Positions 59,898-64,000 of a DNA stretch of 64,000 nt are shown here, piece after piece. Below the pieces are notes generated by a model. That model ran no database searches and was not told the origin of the DNA. It saw only the letters and a program-made list of their open reading frames with translations. How positions within the stretch are numbered: position 1 is the first letter of the stretch; each line of letters begins with the position of its first letter. The position numbers and the translations under genes were made by a program. This DNA is from Butyrivibrio sp. FCS014. GTDB lineage: Bacteria; Bacillota; Clostridia; Lachnospirales; Lachnospiraceae. The stretch lies in contig NZ_JAHA01000019.1 in NCBI RefSeq assembly GCF_000526935.1, positions 1,178,001 to 1,242,000 of the forward strand, read 5' to 3'.

Positions 59898-61314
59898 TCT
59901 TCTCACCATCCGAAGGCTTTTTGGCAGTGATCTGGTTCTCATCAACGCCCTCGGTACTGTCGGGGGTGAAAAGAATCTTCACTGTAAGAAGCATAAGTTT
60001 GATATCAAGCCAGATCGAATAGTTCTCGATGTAGGTAAGGTCCAGCTTGAGCTTGTCATAGGGTGTTGTGTTGTACTTGCCGTAAACCTGGGCGTAGCCT
60101 GCAAGTCCTGCCTTAACCTTGGTCCTGAAGGCAAACTCAGGCATCTCCTGAAGGTACTGCTCCATGATCTCGGGTCTCTCGGGTCTTGGCCCTATAAAGG
60201 ACATCTCACCCTTTAAGATATTGAAGAGCTGCGGAAGCTCGTCGATCCTGCAGGCGCGGATAAACTTGCCGATGGGAGTTATCCTGGAATCATTCTTGGA
60301 GGCCAGTCTCGCAACGCCGTCCTTCTCCGCATCAACCTTCATACTCCTGAACTTCATGATCTTGAACTGCTTTCTGTCCTTGGTGCAGCGAACCTGCTTG
60401 TACAGCACAGGGCCGCCGTCATAGGCCTTGATGATAATGGCAGTCACCAGCATGATGGGTGAAGTAAGAACAATAAGCAAAAGAGACAGCACAATATCGA
60501 TAAGTCTCTTAATGGCCCTCTGCTCGATCTTGATGGAATACTCCCTCAAAAGAAGAACCGGAGTATCAAAGAGGTGGAGCTGGGAGGAGCCTTTTAAGAG
60601 AACATCTGTTATCTTAGGCATTACGTAGACTCTGATGTTGTTGCCGTAGCAATACTTCACCAGACCGTTTCTGAACTGACTGGGAACATCCCAGATGATA
60701 ACGCCGTCATAGTGTCCAAGGCATTCCTTATAAATAGCGTCAATGCCTTCAGATATGTTCATCTTCTTTACGATATGGTATTTATCCACGCGGCTGTTGA
60801 ACTTCTTCTCGATGTCATCCGCAGGATACTCGCCGCTGATGAGAAGAAGCTCTCTTGGCGGGAATATGGCCATATAAATAGCATTCGTTACGTGTGCCCA
60901 CACAAAGGATATCGCCAGTTCAATGACGAAAATCTCCACCATGGGAACCACGGGAACCAGCCAGTTATTCAAAAGGGCTATCTGGAAATAAGAGATAAAG
61001 TTCACCATGAACAGCGCAAAAATCTGCGAGAAGAACACGTCCATGGGCTTAAGGTAGCCTATCTTGAGACCACCGTAAGTATTTAAAAAGAACAATAGCA
61101 GAATGAAATAGATAGCCAGTATCAGAACATGTCCCCTGAAATACAGCTTAAGTCCGTTTCCGAGAGCATATCCGTCCACACTGACACGAGGCCTGGATAC
61201 TACGGGATAGTAGGTGCTGAACCAGAACCATGCGTAAACCGCGGTATGCATGCACAGTCCCACAAATGCCAGGAACAGTACAAGGATCCTCTTCTTAGAT
61301 TCTCTATGCTTCAT
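59890..61314 (-). CDS. Initiating polyprenyl-phosphate glycosylphosphotransferase, WbaP/CpsE type
   Basis: A 474-residue bitopic sugar transferase. N-terminal membrane helices lie at about 9-32, 62-80, 95-115 and 125-150, a soluble CoA-binding-like domain at 155-245, one more helix at 272-295, and the catalytic domain with KFRSM (321-325), Asp358-Glu359 (CRIDELPQL) and FIGPRPERPE (373-382). It transfers hexose-1-phosphate to undecaprenyl phosphate. It is the second initiating enzyme in the window; the PglC-like one is at 29769. Confidence 0.93.
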   Translation of the reverse strand: MKHRESKKRILVLFLAFVGLCMHTAVYAWFWFSTYYPVVSRPRVSVDGYALGNGLKLYFRGHVLILAIYFILLLFFLNTYGGLKIGYLKPMDVFFSQIFALFMVNFISYFQIALLNNWLVPVVPMVEIFVIELAISFVWAHVTNAIYMAIFPPRELLLISGEYPADDIEKKFNSRVDKYHIVKKMNISEGIDAIYKECLGHYDGVIIWDVPSQFRNGLVKYCYGNNIRVYVMPKITDVLLKGSSQLHLFDTPVLLLREYSIKIEQRAIKRLIDIVLSLLLIVLTSPIMLVTAIIIKAYDGGPVLYKQVRCTKDRKQFKIMKFRSMKVDAEKDGVARLASKNDSRITPIGKFIRACRIDELPQLFNILKGEMSFIGPRPERPEIMEQYLQEMPEFAFRTKVKAGLAGYAQVYGKYNTTPYDKLKLDLTYIENYSIWLDIKLMLLTVKILFTPDSTEGVDENQITAKKPSDGEKNG

Positions 61315-61315
61315 A

Positions 61316-62077
61316 TCATACCCTAGACAGACCGAGACGACGGAGTGTCGCTCTTACTGCCCATCCTCCAAAATAAAATAGTGATGCCGGTGCCGAAAGA
61401 CCCGCTATATTCCTGTAAAGGAACCAGATCCTGCTGACAGCCACCAGCTTATTCGATGACAGGGACTTCCCCGGTCTCCTGTAGATCGCAAGGTTTTCAT
61501 CAAGGCCGTAGGCCTCGTAGCCGCTCTTAAGTATTCTCCACCAGGTGGCGGTGTCCTCACTGGGAACCTGGGGCATATGGATTATCTCCATATCTATCTT
61601 CTCTGTGTCAAACATAACAGTTGTTGTGAAAATGACCGTTCTCGACAGAGCCTTCTTAAATGTGAGCTTCTCCGGAACATGGACGATCTTCCCGGTGGGA
61701 TTGGCATCCCTGTCTCCAAACTCATAGGAGTGAAAAGAAAATGCGGCTCCGGTCTTCTCCATGAAAGCAATCTGCTTCTCAAGCTTCTCGGGTTTCCACA
61801 CATCATCCGCATCAAGAAAGGCTATATACCGTCCTCCCGACGCATCAATACCGGTATTTCTGGCATTGGCCGCTCCGGCATTGAAACTCATCCGGATAAG
61901 CCGAATATTCTTTTGCCCGGAGGATATTATCCTCTCGATTATGGCTGCGCTGCCGTCTGTGGAGCAGTCGTCCACCAGTATAAGCTCCCAGTCCGTGTAG
62001 GTCTGGGCCTCCACCATCTTAATGGTGTTCTCTATGTAATTGGCCGCATTGTAAACCGGCACTACGATACTGACCAT
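61316..62077 (-). CDS. GT2-family glycosyltransferase
   Basis: A 253-residue GT-A enzyme: VSIVVPVYNAANYI, LVDDCSTDGSAAII and IAFLDADDVWKPEKL (DxD site) are typical. The ATG at 62077 shares its A with the upstream stop codon, and GAGGAG precedes it; a TTG one codon earlier is less likely. The C-terminal tail ends in basic and hydrophobic residues (GGWAVRATLRRLG) that may touch the membrane. Confidence 0.9.
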   Translation of the reverse strand: MVSIVVPVYNAANYIENTIKMVEAQTYTDWELILVDDCSTDGSAAIIERIISSGQKNIRLIRMSFNAGAANARNTGIDASGGRYIAFLDADDVWKPEKLEKQIAFMEKTGAAFSFHSYEFGDRDANPTGKIVHVPEKLTFKKALSRTVIFTTTVMFDTEKIDMEIIHMPQVPSEDTATWWRILKSGYEAYGLDENLAIYRRPGKSLSSNKLVAVSRIWFLYRNIAGLSAPASLFYFGGWAVRATLRRLGLSRV

Positions 62078-63015
62078 CAAAGCTCCTCTTTAACTATGTA
62101 CAGAGGCCTGTCCTTGACCTCAAGATATGCCTTTGCCAGGTATTGTCCCACGATTCCAAGGCAAAAGAGCTGGATACCGCTGACAAACAATATGATACAG
62201 ACCATGGATGCCCAGCCCACCGAGTTGTTGGGGTCTCCCACCGTGAGCTGCCTCACCATAACAAGCACGATGAAGACAAAGGCCACGATGCAGAAGAATA
62301 CTCCAAGGAAGGAAGCAACGGAAAGCGGGGTTGTGGAAAAGGCCATTATGCCGTCCAGGGCATACACAAACAGCTTCCAGAAGGACCACTTGGTCTCGCC
62401 CTTCCTGCGCTCGATGTTCTCAAACTCCAGCCACTTATTCTTAAAGCCGACCCATCCGAAGATACCCTTGGAGAAGCGGTTGTACTCCTTCATGGAGAGG
62501 ATGGCGTCCACAAACTGTCTTGTCATGAGCCTGAAATCCCTGGCTCCGTCCACGATCTCAGTGTTGGACATCCTGTTGATGATCTTGTAGAACTGCCTTG
62601 CAAAGAAGGATCTGATAGGGGGCTCGCCCTTTCTATTGACCCTTCTGGTGGCTACGGAATCATAGCCCTCTTCGGCAATTGCCTTATACATATCAGGTAA
62701 AAGAGCCGGCGGATCCTGAAGGTCACAGTCCATAACCGCCACATAGTCGCCCTTGGACTTCTGAAGTCCGGCGTACATGCCTGCCTCTTTTCCAAAGTTT
62801 CTTGAAAAGCTTACAAGGTGCACACGGCCGTCCCTTGCAATGAGCTCCTTGACCCTGGGAACAGTCTCATCTTTGGAGCCGTCGTCCACGAAGATCACCT
62901 CGAATTCCACGTCTTTGGATTTAAAAAACGCTTCATTCTTCATGAGTTCGTCGTAGAAATCAAAAATATTATCCTGCTCGTTGTAGCAGGGAACTATCAC
63001 ACTTAAAAGTTTCAT
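62077..63015 (-). CDS. GtrB-like polyprenyl-phosphate glycosyltransferase (GT2)
   Basis: A 312-residue protein: LSVIVPCYNEQDNI, FVDDGSKDET and VAVMDCDLQDPPAL (DxD region), then two membrane helices (about 232-256 and 268-290) and a positively charged tail. It should make a polyprenyl-phosphate sugar for the GT-C enzymes. It is the first gene of the 63.0-51.4 kb transcript, 57 bases downstream of the promoter at 63072-63100. Ribosome site GGAAGG. Confidence 0.92.
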   Translation of the reverse strand: MKLLSVIVPCYNEQDNIFDFYDELMKNEAFFKSKDVEFEVIFVDDGSKDETVPRVKELIARDGRVHLVSFSRNFGKEAGMYAGLQKSKGDYVAVMDCDLQDPPALLPDMYKAIAEEGYDSVATRRVNRKGEPPIRSFFARQFYKIINRMSNTEIVDGARDFRLMTRQFVDAILSMKEYNRFSKGIFGWVGFKNKWLEFENIERRKGETKWSFWKLFVYALDGIMAFSTTPLSVASFLGVFFCIVAFVFIVLVMVRQLTVGDPNNSVGWASMVCIILFVSGIQLFCLGIVGQYLAKAYLEVKDRPLYIVKEEL

Positions 63016-63071
63016 AGAAGCCTTCCGTCATCATAGTCGTAAATGTCGCAAAATGCGCATTCCTATTCAAT

Positions 63072-63100
63072 ATTCTACACTTAATGGCCGTTTCTTTCAA
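63072..63100 (-). promoter_or_regulatory. Promoter of the glycan locus (first transcript)
   Basis: On the minus strand: TTGAAA (63095-63100), a 17-base spacer, TAGAAT (63072-63077). It lies in the 105-base gap between the AraC-type gene and the first glycosyltransferase, where an AraC-type activator could act. Confidence 0.75.
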
Positions 63101-63120
63101 CGAACAAGTTAGGGTGCGCC

Positions 63121-63981
63121 TTACTTCCAGTTCATGCGGTATTCCAGGGGACTTACCCCCTCTATCTGCTTGAACATCCTCGAGAAATAGTAAAGGGGCG
63201 TTATGCCGCAGTTGTAGCCAATCTCCTCCACGGTCATGTCAGTAAAGCGCAGCATCTGCTTGGCGTGGGTAATCCTCACCACCAGAAGGTAGTTGATTAT
63301 GGAGGTTCCCGTCTGCTCTTTGAAACTGCGGGAAAGGGTATACTTGCCCGTAAGGAAGATCTCGGAAAGGCCGTCCAGGGTGATCTTCTCCTGGTAGTGG
63401 GTGTCCAGATACTCCTTCAGGGCGTTGATCCTGCTTTTGCTGCCGCTCTCAGGAGCAGCTTCCGGATTCCAGCTAAAAGACATAAGAAAGGTCAAAAGCC
63501 TTGATAAATATTCATTTATCCTTATGTCCCTTATGTAATCCGACGACCTGGCAATGGTGTTGAGCTCCTCCCAGATCCCCCGGGGACTTCCGGCTTCATC
63601 GGTGTGAAATACCGCCTGTCCGCCTCTCTCCCTGTACTTAAGATAGATGGGAAGGATGCTCTCACCGTTAAAATGTATCCACTCGATGGACCACAGGTCA
63701 TTGGATGTCCTGTGGGAATAAAGGTTCTGACAGTTGATGAATACACAGTCCCCGGCGGACACCGCATATTCTTTTCCCTCGTAATCGATGTAACCGGAGC
63801 CGCTGCGTACATATATAAAAAGAAACGATGAGAGGTTCTGCCTCTTACTGGTATGGGGCTTCTGGGCCGTGAGCCTGCCAATTTCCTGCAAATACATGAG
63901 ATTGCTTTTGGCAAACTCAGAGGGCGTGTACAAAAGCCTGTCTGAGGATACGTATTCTCCTTGAAATAACTGATTTTCCAT
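63121..63981 (-). CDS. AraC-family transcriptional regulator
   Basis: A 286-residue regulator: an N-terminal cupin-like sensor domain (about 1-160, with FIYVRSGSGYIDYEGKEY and GDCVFINCQNLYSHRT), and two helix-turn-helix motifs in the last ~100 residues (KITLDGLSEIFLTGKYTLSRSF split over helix 1, and TVEEIGYNCGITPLYYFSRMF for helix 2), ending GVSPLEYRMNW as usual for the family. Members usually sense sugars. It immediately precedes the glycan locus on the same strand and may control it; its own promoter lies outside the window. GGAGA ribosome site. Confidence 0.92.
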   Translation of the reverse strand: MENQLFQGEYVSSDRLLYTPSEFAKSNLMYLQEIGRLTAQKPHTSKRQNLSSFLFIYVRSGSGYIDYEGKEYAVSAGDCVFINCQNLYSHRTSNDLWSIEWIHFNGESILPIYLKYRERGGQAVFHTDEAGSPRGIWEELNTIARSSDYIRDIRINEYLSRLLTFLMSFSWNPEAAPESGSKSRINALKEYLDTHYQEKITLDGLSEIFLTGKYTLSRSFKEQTGTSIINYLLVVRITHAKQMLRFTDMTVEEIGYNCGITPLYYFSRMFKQIEGVSPLEYRMNWK

Positions 63982-64000
63982 TTTGTAATCTCCGTTTTTT

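Overview
The window looks like chromosomal DNA of a Gram-positive Clostridia member, most likely Lachnospiraceae. This rests on strong AGGAGG-type ribosome sites, a Firmicutes-type type I toxin-antitoxin locus, ISLre2, IS256 and IS110 insertion sequences, and TupA-like, DUF6020-like and FkbH-type genes typical of Lachnospiraceae surface-glycan loci. The glycan locus is close to half G+C; the 3.3-9.8 kb stretch is clearly AT-richer and is accessory DNA.

Layout. 1-3.3 kb: a partial asparagine synthase, a TupA-like ATP-grasp gene and a lipoprotein, the last two convergent on a shared terminator. 3.3-9.8 kb: a mobile and regulatory region with a decayed and an intact holin-like type I toxin-antitoxin, a structured dispersed repeat, an IS110 element split by a recent ISLre2 insertion (11-bp target duplication), and an IS256 element. 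9.8-63 kb: one very large surface polysaccharide locus, entirely on the minus strand and transcribed from high to low coordinates, followed upstream (63.1-64 kb) by an AraC-type regulator. Internal promoters and terminators divide it into at least four units: 63.0 to 51.4 kb; a single dehydratase gene at 50 kb; 49.7 to 31.2 kb; and 30.4 to 9.8 kb.

How the genes work together (inference from families). Sugar supply: two UDP-sugar 4,6-dehydratases (inverting PseB type and membrane CapD/WbpM type), two DegT-family aminotransferases (one WecE-like), a GNAT acetyltransferase, a formyltransferase-like protein, and a TviB/TviC-like dehydrogenase and epimerase pair that would give a UDP-HexNAc uronic acid, which an asparagine-synthase-like enzyme could amidate. 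Assembly: two different initiating phosphoglycosyl transferases (WbaP-type and PglC-type), seven GT4 and seven GT2 glycosyltransferases (two of them GtrB-like), five GT-C-like membrane proteins, a GtrA flippase-like protein, an ABC exporter of PglK/MsbA type in place of a Wzx flippase, and a large O-antigen-polymerase-like protein. Tailoring: acyltransferase-3, two polysaccharide-deacetylase-like enzymes, a methyltransferase, and a carrier-protein cassette (FkbH, ACP, MaoC-like, SDR) that probably makes a small acyl group on a carrier protein.

Most worth following up: a roughly 260-bp dispersed element found twice in opposite orientation (3.5 and 51.2 kb) with three identically spaced hairpins; the FkbH/ACP/MaoC/SDR cassette inside a glycan locus; in-frame minisatellites in linkers of several glycan enzymes; an ATP-grasp-HAD fusion; and 10-bp phased AT arrays placed 26-29 bp upstream of two promoters.
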